Positions 10,774-24,248 of a DNA stretch of 64,000 bases are shown in pieces. The notes below the pieces were generated by a model, which saw only the letters and a list, made by a program, of their open reading frames with translations, was not told the origin of the DNA and ran no database searches. A program made the translations under genes and the position numbers. Each line of letters opens with the position of its first letter. Position 1 is the first letter of the stretch. Source of the stretch: Fremontodendron californicum. Its lineage: Eukaryota > Streptophyta > Magnoliopsida > Malvales > Malvaceae. The stretch spans positions 129,001 to 193,000 of the forward strand of contig JAULJL010000040.1 in the NCBI GenBank assembly GCA_030761205.1, in the 5' to 3' direction.

Positions 10774-13700
10774 TGTCGCAACCTAAAAAAAATAACAAAA
10801 TCTCATCGTGAGACTTTATATTCGTTAAGCGTGACATAAAAAAAATCGAGGAAAGTCGACTTAATTCCTCTTGAGAAATAAAGGTTTTGAAAATTACCTT
10901 CAAAAAGACATGGAGTCGCCAACAATCTTTTTAGCTAGGTGTGATCGGCCACCTATTAAAACTGGTTTTGTAAAACATTTTAAAATTAATTAAAACATTT
11001 TTAAAACCAATTTCAAGTTTGCGTTACAAACCAGAGAAACCAAAGAAACAGGTTCGAGACTCGATTAGCACCCCCACAACGCCCGTATAAAACGGTACCT
11101 TATTAATCATGTGTTATCTCAAGTCTTGGTAAAAAGTCGGTTTTTAATCTAGTATCTCAAGATAATTCCCAATTTAAAGAAAAATAATTCCATTTTTATT
11201 TGAAAATGATCCAAAATTTATTAATTCAAAATTTTCCTATATTCTGACAAAATCGGCAAAATATAAAAATTTGTATTTATTTGAAAAAAATTTCGAATCA
11301 TTCTCGTTTTTTGAAAGAAAGATATTCCTTTATTAATGATAATTGATGATATCCTCTCCAGCTAACCCGGTAGAGAACTCATAAATTATTTTAACTCGGG
11401 AATATCTTTATTTTATTGAAAATCATTATCTTTTTCAAAACATTTAAAAAAATGAATATGAGCATGTGTGACATAAATAAAATGACATAGTAAAGTGTAG
11501 ATAATATAATGTAACCTAATTGATATGATATAATTTAAATGACAGCACATTCTAGATGAAATGAAATAACCTATGTGACATGGTATATTCTAAATGAAAT
11601 AATATGATTTAAATGACATGGCAAAATTAAATGATATGGCATATTTTAAATGACATGGCATATTCTAAAAAATATAATCTAAATAACATGGAATATAATT
11701 TAAATGACATGAAACATAAAATAATGCTATCATATAATATGCATGAAAATAAAAATAAAAATAATAATGCATGAACATAGCATATGCTAAATAATATGAA
11801 AAAAAGTAGATAACTAAATAAAAAGCATAGGATATCATGAAATATTCAAACCATATAATAAACAACATAACATCAAAAATATAAATAAAAAATAATAACA
11901 ACACCATGGAAATTATCATAGCAAAAATCACATATTATATAGTATGCATGAATGTAGAAAATGCAATGCATGAGAATGTATTTCTTCCTTTAATTAAGGA
12001 AATTCGTATATCTAAAAAGATATCCGGCTACCTTAGGAAAATATATCAAATTAAATTTTCTAAAATCAAAATTCTTTGTGATTGTTTGAAAACAATTTTG
12101 GAAAAACTTAGATTAAGAATAAAAACCTAGCTAAACCCTTTTTAAATAGCTCTAATTTTCTCAGTTTAAAATCCCGGACTTGACCACCTTTAACCCCAGA
12201 TTTATAAAATTATTTTTAGAGTTTAAAAAGACTTAGAAACTACCCTAAGACAGTAGCTAAACTTCCTAATCAGCCCCCTCTAAGTAACTTAGGCAAAATA
12301 GAAAAATGAATTTTCTTTAAATTCAAATCTGACCCCACTGTCCAGTTTTAGAACACGATTTGTTAACCTATTTTTAAAAGTTCAAAAAATCTAAAACAAA
12401 TACTAGAGTGCCAGAACATGTAAAACTACATGGAAAAAAATCAGCTTAATTTTTTGGTTAAGGATGGCTTCACAGAAAATCGAGAAAGTACGAGTACTAG
12501 GTGAAAAAACTGTTTTGCCAAAAGACATTTTTTTGCCTTTGATAAAATCATTTAAAAATCAAAGTAAAAATGTTAGAGGCACTCCTAAGGACTCACAAAC
12601 AGTAGCTAACACTTTTAAAAAAGTTAGGCAAAAATTGGCTAAGTAGAAAAAATCACAAAGGTAGAATAATCAATTTGACAACTCTTTAATTTTCCACAAG
12701 CATGACTTTAAACCATTGATTGGTCTAAGTCATTAATCATGTGGCATGATATGAAATGCATGAAAATACAACAAATATGATGCATGAAATGCATGATTTA
12801 AAACTTTAATGATGAAAAATGCATGGTATCAAGAAAATGACCTAGACCTAATATGAACTTGCATGGCATTTAATGCAACCTAGGTCTAAAATGCATGAAT
12901 ATGCATGGAAAAGCAAGCCAAACCTAAACCTAAAGAATAAATGGCAATAACCAAACATATAGCATGCTTAAACCAAATACACAACCAAATATCATGAAAA
13001 TGCAAACCTATCAACTAGCATGATGAAAATGCACATACAAAGCATACAACATGAGGGGTGGCCAAATGGTCCTATACTTTAAAATGAGCATGGCATTTTC
13101 ACAAACACATGATATACTAACATGCAAGATTTAAAAAGAAACAATGCTAACCATGCAAACATAAAGTAAAGGCATGAAAACCACTAGGCATTTTTACAAA
13201 CACTTAGCATAGTAAAAGGCAAATCATGAGCAAACTTAAATACTTTGAAAACAGAAAATCAAAAATGCAAGACAAGGAAAATAAACATGAAAATAAGCTA
13301 GTAAACTCAACAATGGAGGTAAGTAAGCAACAAAATCAAAACAAGCTTCATATTTTTGTATTTGAAGAAGCTACAAGACATCAAAAACATGTTGAACACC
13401 ACTAACCACATGAAAAAATAACAAAACAGCAACCATTATAAAAAAAAAAAAAAAAATTAGAGCCATTCAGCCACTCCTAAGACATGAGGAAAAACATTTT
13501 TTCATGAAAGTATAAAGAAGAACTTAAATGAAAAACTTAAAAAAAACTTATTTTAGAAAGGAAAATCAAAAGAAACTCAGCAAAATATCAATGAAAACAG
13601 CAAATAAAAAATGGAAAATCAAGGAAAGTGCAAGAGTATGGTGCTTAAAGCAACCTCTAGAAGCTATATTGCAAGCTTTTTCTCTTCTAACTTTCTTTTC

Positions 13701-15046
13701 TTTTCTAAACTTTTCTTTTTTGCCTTTTAAAAAATGGAGAGCATTCAGCAAAAATCAAGAGTGAATGAATGAAGAAGAGACCCCTCTCCCTTGTAGTGTG
13801 GCCGGCTAGCCCTTGGAAGAACCTAGAAGGTTCTAGAACTTTTTCTAATCAATTTGATCCTATGGCCTTCAATCCAAGATGCTTTCTATGTAGAATTCTC
13901 ACCTTTAGATTAGAATCATCAGCCCTTGAATTATGATGTCATAAAGATGTCATAAATATGCTTTCTCTCCAACCATTAGTCCATGTGTTGCAAATTCAAA
14001 AGCTTGATCACAAAAATAACTATCTTCCTCTTGATTGTTGGCCTTTCGATTAAAAATCAGAAAATATCTGCCTACCATTAGGCCTTGGCCGGCTGACCCT
14101 TCCTCTTCCAGCCCATGCTTCAATTTTTTAAAAACAAGAAAAGGCCCTTTTCGGTTTCATTGGTAAAATAACCTTTTTGCCCCTCGAACATAAATAAATA
14201 GCAAACGGACTCCAAATTAAAAAATTATTTTTTAATACTTCCAAAATAATAAAAAATTAAATTCTGGAGGTTTTCAAAATTTTTCGATCCCATTTGCTAT
14301 TTATTTGGATTTTTTTTTCCAAATTGCCCTTTTATGCTCCCAAACTTTACCATTTTTTAAACGAGCTCCGAATCCAATTTTTTCTTCACCAATATCTTCA
14401 AAATAATTTAAAAGTGTGATCTGGAAGTTTTCATAATTTTCGGAACTCATTTGGTACTTTTTTGGGATTTATCTGCTTGAATTACTATATAGTGGGCTCG
14501 GGATTTGGCCATTTTTCAAACGAACTCAGAATCCAGATTTTCTTTTGCCAATCTCTTCCAAATAATTTAAGAATGAGATCTGCAAATTTTTAGAATTTTT
14601 AGAATTTTTAGAAATTTTCAAGCTTCTCCATTACCCGTAGTCAGTGATTATCTTTCATTTGGAACCTTCAGCTTTGACCAATTTGATCGTTTAAGCATTT
14701 TTCTTCAAATTTCTCGAACTAGGGTTTTCTTTCTATTGAATATCCGTAACCCAACTTCCGAACTCCATATCTTTCAATGTAGACCTCGGATTATCAAAAT
14801 TCTTTCGCCATTTTGAACTTCAAATCTTGATTTTGAAAGTAGGTTGACTTTTTCAATAGTTGACTTTTTGTGGTTGACTTTTTCGGGGTTGACTGTTTTC
14901 AAGTTTGACTTTTTATGCTCACCTTCTTAGACTAAGTCTCGGAGTACCACCTGCAGGATGAAAAAAATCTTTTTACATTCTGAAATAACAGTTTAGGAAG
15001 AAAACATACATGTTTTAGTGGTCCGAACAAAATTAGGTGTCTACAG
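10774..15046 (-). mobile_element. Element C: 3' LTR (minus strand)
   Basis: Read on the minus strand, this LTR begins TGTAGACACCTAATTTTGT at 15046 and ends GGTTGCGACA at 10774, the same termini as in A and B. A purine tract adjoins the 15046 side, which makes it the 3' LTR. At 4273 bp it is shorter than its relatives (about 5.0-5.2 kb). It has only two 159-bp units (starts at 14546 and 14387 on the minus strand), and a deletion near 14620 removes several hundred bases present in A and B. Its left edge lies inside the MULE transposase, so C inserted there. Confidence 0.93.
14228..14546 (-). repeat. Two 159-bp repeat units in the LTR of element C
   Basis: Unit starts on the minus strand at 14546 and 14387 are 159 bp apart and correspond to the last units in the arrays of A, B and D. 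Confidence 0.8.
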
Positions 15047-15059
15047 CTGCCCCTCTTTG
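15047..15059 (-). promoter_or_regulatory. Polypurine tract of element C
   Basis: On the minus strand AAAGAGGGGCAGC directly precedes the LTR start. The identical tract precedes the 3' LTRs of A and B. In this class it survives RNase H digestion and primes plus-strand DNA synthesis. Confidence 0.9.
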
Positions 15060-15845
15060 GCTATTACTGAGAATCAGGAATCAGACAAAGATAAAAAAAC
15101 ACTAATTTTGTCCGATTAGTGAAATCATATGTGAAGAGAAGGGAAAGGGATTTTCATTCATCATTTTTCATTCTCTTATTACTTTTTTTTTGAAAAAAAA
15201 AGCTGTAAATTGAAGATATTGTCCTTAAATTGAATTCCCTAACTAATCAAGGCTCGACCCGTCTTAAGGAAAAAAGTTCGATTTGCAAAAGAAAAAATTA
15301 TGCCTGAAGTTCTTAAAAATGATTTGGAAAAATACGCTGTATGCTACTTTAATAATGATGCCTGAAGGTCTTAAGAATGGTGCCTGAAGGCCTTACTCGT
15401 GATTTGGAAAAAATGCGCTGTATGCGACTTTAAAAATAATGCCCGAAGGTCTTAAGAATGGTACCCGGATGCCTTACCCGTGATTTGGAAAAATGCGTTG
15501 TATGCGACTTTAAAAATAATGCTCGAAGGTCTTAAGAATGGTGCCCGGAGGCCTTACCCGTGATTTTAAAGGAAAAATTATGCCCGGAGGTCTTAAGAAA
15601 GGTGCCCCGAGGCCTTACTTATGGATTTAAAAGGAAAAATTACGCCTAGAGGTCTTAGGAAAGGTGCCCGGAGGCCTTATCCTGTGATGAAAATACCTAG
15701 ACGAAGGTCTCAAGGCTCGAATCATTTGATAAATAGAATGAATTCGATTTAAAACAAAAGGAAATACCTCGATGATGGTCTCGAGGCTCGACTCATTAAA
15801 CAGAATGAATTCGATTTAAAACAAAAGAAAATACCTCGACGTTGT
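15060..15845 (-). repeat. Element C 3' UTR, part 1, with tandem arrays
   Basis: This is non-coding 3' UTR of C. About 15340-15690 holds roughly 80-bp units built on AAGGTCTTAAGAATGGTGCC with GCGCTGTATGCGACTTTAAA. About 15690-15845 holds two units of the roughly 70-bp array that continues at 34450 (GGTCTCGAGGCTCGACTCA). The array is interrupted at 15845/34450 by element A. Confidence 0.85.
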
Positions 15846-18800
15846 TGTAGACACCTAATTTTGTCCGGACTATTAAAACAGGTATGTTTTCTTCCTAAAT
15901 TGATGTTTCAGAATGTAAAAAGACTTTTTTCATCCTGCAGGTGGTACTCTGAGACTTAGTTTAAGAGGGCGAGCATAAAAAGTCAAACTAAAAAAAAGTC
16001 AAACTTGAAAAAAGTCAACCCCGAAAAAGTTAATTACTAAAAAAGTCAACCCACTTTCAAAATCAAGATTTGAAGTTCAATTGAAAAATGGCGAAAGAAT
16101 TTTGATAATCCGAGGTCTACATTGAAAGATATGGAGTTCGGAAGTTGGGTTATACAGATTCAGTAGAAAGGAAACCCTAATCCGGAAAATTTGGGGAAAA
16201 GTGCTTAAACGATCGAATTGGTCAAAATTGAAGGTTCCAAATGAAAGATAAGCACTGGCTACGGGTAATGGAGAAGCCACTTGAAAGAAAATTTGAAAGA
16301 AAAGTCAATCCGAGAGAAAACCGAGAATTAGGGTTTTTGGTGGATTTCGATGAAATCGGGAAGGATTACAGAAATGGCCCGACTTGGTAAGATTAAAGCT
16401 TCCAATGGATGAGGAATGATTAAAAAGGGACAGCCCAAGGCTCAGTTTGAAGAAAATCTGAAAAACAGACTTGTTTTGAGCAAAACCGGGTTTCGAAGGC
16501 AAAAAGGCAAAATTGGAAAATTTGGGAAAAATAGTAAACAACTCCAAAAATTCTGAAAATTTATAAATCTCATTCTTAAATCATTTGGAAGATATTGGCG
16601 AAATAAAATCTTGATTTGGAGTTCGTTTGCAAAATGGCCAAATCCCGGGTCTTCTATGCAATAATTCAAGAAGATAAATCCTGAAAAAATAGCAAATGGA
16701 CTCCAAAAATTCTAAAAATTTGAAAATATCATTTTAAAATTATTTTGAAGAGATTGGCGAAATAAAATCTTGATTCGGAGTTCGTTTTCAAAAGGGCCAA
16801 ATCTCGGGCCTCCTATGTAGTAATTCAAGCAGATAAATCCCGAAAAAATACCAAATGAGTTCCAAAAATTATGAAAACTTCCAGATCACACTTTTAAATT
16901 ATTTGGAAGATATTGGTGAAGAAAAATCTTGATTTGGATCTCGTTTAAAAAATTGTAAATGTGGAGGCATGAAAGGGTATTTTTGGAAGAAAAAAATCCA
17001 AATAAATAGTAAACGAACTCGGAAAGTTTTGAAAATTTCCAAAATTCAATATTTTATTATTTTTAAAGTATTGAAAAAAGAAAATTTGAATTTGAAGTCC
17101 GTTTGCCATTTATTTGCATCCGATGGGCAAAACGGTCATTTTACCCAAGCAACCGAAAAGGGCTTTTATTGCCTTTCAAAAAAATCATACTTGGGCTGGA
17201 AATGGGAGTTCTGGCCAGCCAAGGCCCAAAAGAGGGAAGAAGCTTCTGATTTTTCAATCAAAAGGCCAAGAATTAAGAGTTAGTTAGTGATTTTTTTTTA
17301 TCAAGCCATTGCAAATAAGCCACATGGGCCAATGCATGAAGAGGGAGAGTGTCAACATTATGCTTGAACAGCTGCAATTATGGACAGCTGATGGTCTAAC
17401 TAAGGGTGATAATTTCATGATTTTTCACCTTGAATCACTAGCCCTTGGATGGAAATTGGTTGGAGTAAAAATGACAACATCCTAGGGATGAGAGAGGTAA
17501 AATTCTGCCAGCACTATAGGGGGGATTCTGATTTTTTATTTTTGAGACTTCATTTTCAGATTTCTTCTTGGTTTTTGCTTAGTTTTCTCTCCTTGGATGA
17601 AAGCAAAAAAGAAAAGTTTAGAAAAGAAAGGAAAGTTTGAAGAGGAAAAGCTTGAAAGATAGCTTCTTGAGGTTGCTTTTAGCACCAACTCTTGCACTTT
17701 CTTGATTTTCCATTCTTGTTTTTGCTGTTTTTGATTATTATTTGGTGATTTTTCTTTTTAAATAAATGTTTTTCTTTTAATGTTCTTTTTAAGTTCTTTC
17801 TTCATCTTTTTCTTAAATAAGTTGTTACATTTTTTTTCTTATTTTTTTTACCATGGCCGAATGGCCCAAATTTTTTTTATATAGTTGTTGTTTTGCCTTG
17901 ATTTCTCATGTTATTTTGGTTATTTTTTTAGTCTTGATGCTTTAAATCTTCATCTACTACATATACTTGAAGTTTGCTTTGATTTGGATGCTTGTTTGTT
18001 GCCATTTATGAGTTTATTATCATATTCTTGCATTTTCAATTTTTTGTTTTCATAATGTTTATATTTGTCGATGTTTTATATTTAGTATATCAAGTGTTTG
18101 TGAAAATGCTTGTTAGTTTTAATACCTCTACTTTATATTTGCATGATTTGAGTGTTATATTTTAGTTGAGCATGTTAGTATATCAAGTGTTTGTGATGTT
18201 GTTAGTTTTAATATCTCTACTTTGTGTTTGCGTGATTTGAGTGTTATATTTTAGTTGAGCATGTTAGTATATCAAGTGTTTGTGAAAATGCCATGCTTGT
18301 TTGGAACCTTAGGCCATTCGGCCACTTCATGTATCTTGCATTGTGTGTGCATTTTTGCCATGTTAGTTGATAAATTTGCATTTGCATGACATTTAATTGA
18401 GTATTTAGTTTAAGTATACCAAGTGTTTGTGAAAATGCCATACTTGTTTGGAACCTTAGGCCATTCGGCTACCTCATTATTTTGCCTTGTGTTTGCATTT
18501 TTGATATGTTAGATGATAGGTTTGCATTTTCATGACATTTGGTTGAGTTTGTGATGTAAGCATGCTTTGTGTTTGTGTTATTGCCATGCATATTTTAGTT
18601 GTTAGGTTTGCTTTATTTTGCCATGCATGTCCATGCATTTTAGAGCTAGGTTGCATTAAATGCCATGCAAGTTCATTTAGGTCTAGGTCACTATATTGAT
18701 GCCATGAATTTTTTTCATGACATTTAGGTTTAAAACCATGCATTTCATGCTTCATAGTTGTTGTATTTTTCATGCATTTCATGTCCATGCCACTTGACTA

Positions 18801-20807
18801 ATGACTTAGGCCAATTAATGGTTCAAAGTCATGCTCTCTTGAGCATACTTGTGGAAAATTAAGGTTTGTCAAATTAATTATTCTACCTTTGTGATTTTTT
18901 TTACTTAACCAATTTTTGTCTAACTTTTAAAAAGTCCTAGCTGCTGTTTGTGAGTCATTTTGTGAGTCTTAAATATTTTTACTTTGATTTTTAAATGATT
19001 TTATCAAAGGCAAAAATGTATTTTGGCAAAGCAGTTTTTTTTTCACCCAGTACTCGTACTTTCCCAATTTTTCTGGGAATTTTTCTTTAATCAAAAAATT
19101 AAGCCGATTGTTTTCCGTGTAGTTTTACATGTCATGAGTCTCTAGTAACTTTTTCAGAATTTTTTGAATTTTTAAAAATAGGATAAAAATCGTGGCTTAA
19201 AACAGGACAGTGGAGTCAGAATTGAATTTAAAGAAAAATCATTTTTTGTTTTGGTTAAGTTACTTAAAGGGGGCTGATTAGGAAGGTTAGCTACTGACTT
19301 AGGGTAGTTTCTAAGCCTTTTTAAACTCTAAAAATGATTTTTTAAGTCTCGGGTTAAGGGTAGTCAAGTTCGGATTTTTAAACTTAGGAAATTAGAGCCA
19401 TTTTAAAAAAAATTAGCCCAGTTTTTATTTTTAATTCAAGCTTTTCAAAATTGTTTTCAAACAATCACAAAGTATTTTGGTTTTAGAATATTTAATTTGA
19501 CATATTTTCCTAAGGTAGCCGGATATCTTTTTAGATATACGGATTTCCTTAATTAAAGGAAAAAAATACATTTTCATGCATTGCATTTTCCATATTCATG
19601 CATTTTATAAAATATGTGATTTTTGCTATGATAATTTCTATGATATTGTTATGATTTTGAGTTATGTTATATTGTTTATTATATGATTTGGAATATTTTA
19701 TTATATCCTATGCTTTTTATTTAGTTATTTTTTGTCATATTATTTAGCATATACTATGTTCATGCATTATTATTTTCATTTTTATTTTCATGCATATTAT
19801 ATGATAGCATTATTTTATATTTTATGTCATTTAAATTATATGCCATATCATTCATATTTGCCATGTCATTTAAATTATTTCATCTCATTTAGAATATACC
19901 ATATGACTTAGGATATTACATTTCATATAGAATATAATATGTTACCTGGGTCATTTCATTTCATTTAGAATATGTCATATAACTTAGGATATTTCATTTC
20001 GTTTAGAATATGCTAAGACATTTAAATCATATCATATCATTTAGGGTGCATTATATTATTTCGATTTTTCTATGTCATTTTATCTATGTCATGCATATTC
20101 ATATTCATATATTTTTTTAAATGTTTTCAAAAAGATAATGGTATTCAATAAAATAAAGATATTCCCGAGTTAAAATAATTCATGAATTTTCTGTCGGGTT
20201 TGCTGGGGAGGATATCATCAATTATTATTAATAACGGAATATCTTCTTTAAAAAGAGAATGATTCGAAAAGTTTTCCAAATTAATAGAAATTTCTATATT
20301 TTGCCACGTTTGTTGGGGAATATACGAAAATTTTGAATTTATAAATTCCGGATCATTTTCAATTAAAAATGGAATTATTTTTCTTTAAATTGGGAATTAA
20401 TTTGAAATACTAAATTTAAAACCAATTTTTTATCGAGACTTGAGATAACACACGATTAATAAGGTACCGTTTTATACGGGCGTTGTAGGGGTGCTAATCC
20501 TTCCTCGCACGCAATCGAGTCCTGAACCTGTTTCTTTGATTTCTCTGGTTTAAAACGCAGACTTGAAATTGGTTTTAAAAATGTTTTAATTAATTTTTAA
20601 AATATTTTATAAAATCGATTTTAATAGGTGGCTGATCAGACCTAGCTAAAAAAGATTGGTGACGACTCCATGTCTTTTTTCAAGGTCATTTTCAAAACCT
20701 TCATTTTTCTAGAGGAATCAAGTCGACTTTTCCTCGGTTTTTTTTAATGTCACGCTTAACGAATAATAAAGTCTTGCGATGAGACTTGTTATTTTTAGGT
20801 TGCGACA
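15846..20807 (+). repeat. 5' LTR of element A
   Basis: The LTR of 4962 bp starts TGTAGACACCTAATTTTGTC and ends GGTTGCGACA. It contains three 159-bp units (starts 16600, 16759, 16918) and a second repeat zone around 18070-18300. It is closely similar to 29481-34449. Such LTRs carry the promoter and RNA processing signals, but the start sites cannot be placed by reading. Confidence 0.94.
16600..17076 (+). repeat. 159-bp tandem repeat in the 5' LTR of A (3 units)
   Basis: Unit starts at 16600, 16759 and 16918 have a period of exactly 159 bp. The same three-unit state is found in the 3' LTR of A (30254, 30413, 30572). Confidence 0.9.
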
Positions 20808-20810
20808 ACT

Positions 20811-20829
20811 TGGCGACTCCACTGGGGAC
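20811..20829 (+). promoter_or_regulatory. Primer binding site of A (tRNA-Arg type)
   Basis: TGGCGACTCCACTGGGGAC starts three bases after the 5' LTR. It fits the complement of the 3' end of a plant tRNA-Arg including CCA, as reported for Ogre elements. It primes minus-strand DNA synthesis. Confidence 0.88.
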
Positions 20830-22389
20830 TATTAGAGAGTCGGGCCTAGAATTATTCGTGTGTTATCAAAGTCTCAGTTTTTTTGGTTTAATTGGTATTT
20901 AATTTTGATTCCCATATTTTTAAAATAAAAGAGAATTTTGAAAATAAAAAAAATGTTTTAAATATGTCCATCATCATGTGCATTCATATTATTATTTGTT
21001 CTCTGGTTATTTTGTTACGTATATTTATATGTTTGCTTGACTGATGCTTTACATTGTTTGATTTTTGTGGGGCATTTAGAATAAGGGGTGTAGAATAGGT
21101 GGTGACAGGTTTGTTTTGTTCCTCCTCACACACTGTATTTGCATTTGCATAACATGAATCCTCTACTCGGGTTCCGTCCTTTTAAGTGGGAGTAAAGTAA
21201 CTACGCCTTCGTGATGATCCTCCGTATGGGCTAGTGAAACACTTTCGGAGTATAAAGTACCTAATGCCTTCGTGATAATCCTCCGTACGGGCATAGGAAA
21301 ATATACTCTAACGAATTGAACCCGCTTTTACCGGGGTGCCTTACTAGCCTTCACCGGCGACAGTGAGGAACAATTCGGGACCTTATAACCGATTCACCTT
21401 CATATAATAAACCTAGGCGAAGCCATGCCGGATTTTCGTTAGATATACCGAAAATAGGAACACATGGAGGGACATTTCTAAACCTTTTGTTACCTTTTTT
21501 ACACTCTGAAGAAGTTTTGTAGATCGGGCAACGATGTACGTACATCGCCCGTAATAAATGTGATAATCCGTCCCAAAGGCACTGTGATACCTATATAGAT
21601 AGATATTTGTTGGGGCAAATATTCATTAACTGTTTGAAATAAAAAATAAAAATCCTTTTTCAAGCATTTTTTTTTTTGCATTTTGCACATTTCATACATG
21701 TGTGAATAGAGCATGTACATTTTTTATTGTATTATTGATCTCGTTTTTGCAATAAATGGATGGCGATAATAATTTCATTTGATGATTTCATAAAACCGGT
21801 AGTGTCACATGAACATTTGGATATTGTACCATAGTAGGATCCGCTATCCCAAAATTCTTTTGAAAATAATATGATTGGTTTTTCATAGAAAAAAAACATG
21901 TTTCAAAAAATCATAAATTTGGAGGCAAATCTTGCATAATGAGATTTTTGAATAATCAAGATTTAGGTCCCACCAATTTCGTGTAATCATTGGTTAATTT
22001 ATTTGTATCATTTTGACATCATGTCACATTCCTAACATGCATGGTTATTCATTGTAAAATACATTTGTGATATACATGGTCATCTATGTACCTACCTTTG
22101 TATTAATTCATTTATTCTTCGCATGTATCATTTTGACATCATAGCATGCATAGTCATTCATTGTAGAATACGTTTATGACATGCATAGTCATTATTTGTA
22201 TATACCTGTGCATCAATTTATTCATTTTTTTAATGCATCATGTTGGCATTAGATTGCATCCATAGCATACATAGTCATCATAATTTCTCTATATATGTTC
22301 ATGCATTAATCATCAGTATATTCATGCACATAGGAATAGAGCATGTACATTCACAATTGTATTCTTAATCTCATGACAATTTTATATGC
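20830..22389 (+). other. Leader region of element A
   Basis: This is non-coding sequence between primer site and first reading frame. It resembles the leader of B in several blocks (for example the CCTCACACAC, GAATCCT and CCTTCGTGAT blocks around 21110-21270 against 40680-40780). It also holds CATGCAT-rich degenerate repeats from about 21990 to 22340. The RNA packaging signal would be expected here, but none is recognisable by eye. Confidence 0.6.
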
Positions 22390-23343
22390 ATGAAAGGAGT
22401 TCGAGATATGAGGAATGAATCGGAGGAACGATTGGATGCTTTGGAACGCAATCAAGAGGAATGTGGACATGAAATCCGGGAAGTGAAAGAACAACTCGTC
22501 AAATTGCTGAAAATGGTTGAGGATATGGGTAAGAGTAAAGAGGAACTTTCTCAGGGCTCTGTATCGTCTTCGGATCAACCAAAACCATTAGGTCCAGAAC
22601 ATACAATCCTTGCTGGATCCTGCGCTTGTCAATGCCACAAAGGTTGCAATCCTGATGAAATTATGGACAAAATCGTGAAAATGATTAAACCTGAGAGCCG
22701 GATACCAAAGATAGAAACCTCGGATCCTATACCATACCTGCAAACTGTTCTAGGTCCAAGCCAATATCCCCACCCTACCATGGTCCAATCATCCATTGGG
22801 ATGACCACTACAGGATTCCTGAATCCCACTCCATGACCAACAACTGCCAATTCATACTATTGCTTCCCTTATCAATCACCTTATCCAGCATATGGGATAG
22901 AAACCTCGAGCTATGTACAACCTCCAAAGGCCTCGTGTCCAAATCCATACCCTTACCATACTGTTCCACCACATCCCTATGTAAACACTCCGGTTTGAAC
23001 CTTAGTACCACTACCAAGTGCCCCAACTCCTAGGCCATGTGTGACTAAGAAACGACCCCAGGATAAGACCCAAAGGCCTTTTGATCCCTTTCCAATCAGC
23101 TAGCGAGAGCTTCTCCCTATACTGATCCAAAATCACATGGTTGCATGTGTCCCATTGAAACCCCTATTACCACCATATCCAAAGTGGTATAATCCAAATT
23201 CAAGATGTGATTATCACTGTGGAATTGTTGGCCATAGCATTGAAGACTGTATAGCATTCAAAAAGAAAGTGCAGTCTCTTATAAATGCCAAGTGGTTGGA
23301 TCCAACGAAACTGATTGATAGAGGGCTGGGAAAGCGTCATTAG
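22390..23343 (+). pseudogene. Gag-like reading frame 1 of element A, with a cysteine cluster
   Basis: One frame stays aligned over about 950 bp, interrupted only by in-frame stops at 22834, about 22996 and 23101. The N-terminus (residues 1-60) looks like a coiled coil rich in Glu and Lys (RNESEERLDALERNQEECGH). Residues 78-86 form a tight cluster CACQCHKGC. A Pro/Tyr-rich segment follows, then a CHHC-type knuckle CDYHCGIVGHSIEDC starting at 23206, like the knuckles in the gag proteins of A and B. The central gag fold (the RWYNQL and YYDRLVG region of true gag) is absent. It may be a gag relative that has lost its core, or a separate nucleic-acid-binding protein. The first in-frame Met (22390) is used as the start, but 22408 is possible. 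Confidence 0.7.
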
Positions 23344-24248
23344 GTTTAGAAGATTTACAGAATTGAGGTAGAAAGACTTCGGTCTTATATGATGTAATGG
23401 GATTTCACTTATTCAGTAGTCGGCTCTTATAGCCTTAGGATGTTAGGAAGAATAAAGTGCTTGTAAAGACAGTTTTAACCACTATTCAAATTTTGTAAAA
23501 CATGGTTTATACCATTGTGAACGTTGATGTGGGAATGAATTGGTTATGTTTCAAATTTATAAGAGGTTGATGATTAAGTTCCTCCGATTCTTATTTCCTC
23601 CGTGATATCTTTCCCTTTGCATTTTGCATCCGATCAATTATTTTTCATACCCTACATTCATACATGTATCATGTTAGCATCAGGTTGCATTCATGCATTC
23701 ATATTCTTTACATGCATCATGTTGACTTTGGGTTGCATTCATGACAAACATAGTCAGCATGATTTCTTTGTATATGCTTATGCATTAATCTGTCATACTA
23801 ACATCAGGATGCACTCATGACACGCATGGTCAGCATGATTTTCTTTGTATATACTCTGTATCAATTATTCATTGTTTACATGTATCATAATTGACATCAT
23901 GTTGCATTCATAGTGTATAGGATTATTCATTGGGAAATACGCTAAAATGTACATGATCAGTCATTGCATATATCCATGTGTTGATTTGTTTATTCTTTGC
24001 TTGCAACATGTTAGCATCGTGATTGCATTTATTACATATATGGTCAGCATGTTTCCATTGTACTGTCCATACATCATATTGTTTAGGCTTCACATGCATC
24101 AAATTGCATTCATGGCTCCTTCATCATGACACGCACTTTGGGGGAATAAAACAGAAGTTGGCTTGGCTTTAAGAGTCTTTGAAAGAATTTTCATTTCAAA
24201 TCAGAGGTATAAGAAGTACTGAGTACCCTTTTAATACAGGCTAGTGCT
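23344..24248 (+). other. Spacer between the two gag-like frames of A
   Basis: This is non-coding, with degenerate repeats of CATGCATCATGTTGACAT-like phrases (about 23660-24110). It resembles the CATGCAT-rich part of the leader at 21990-22340, so the two stretches may be an old duplication. If so, each gag-like frame would be preceded by a copy. Confidence 0.55.
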
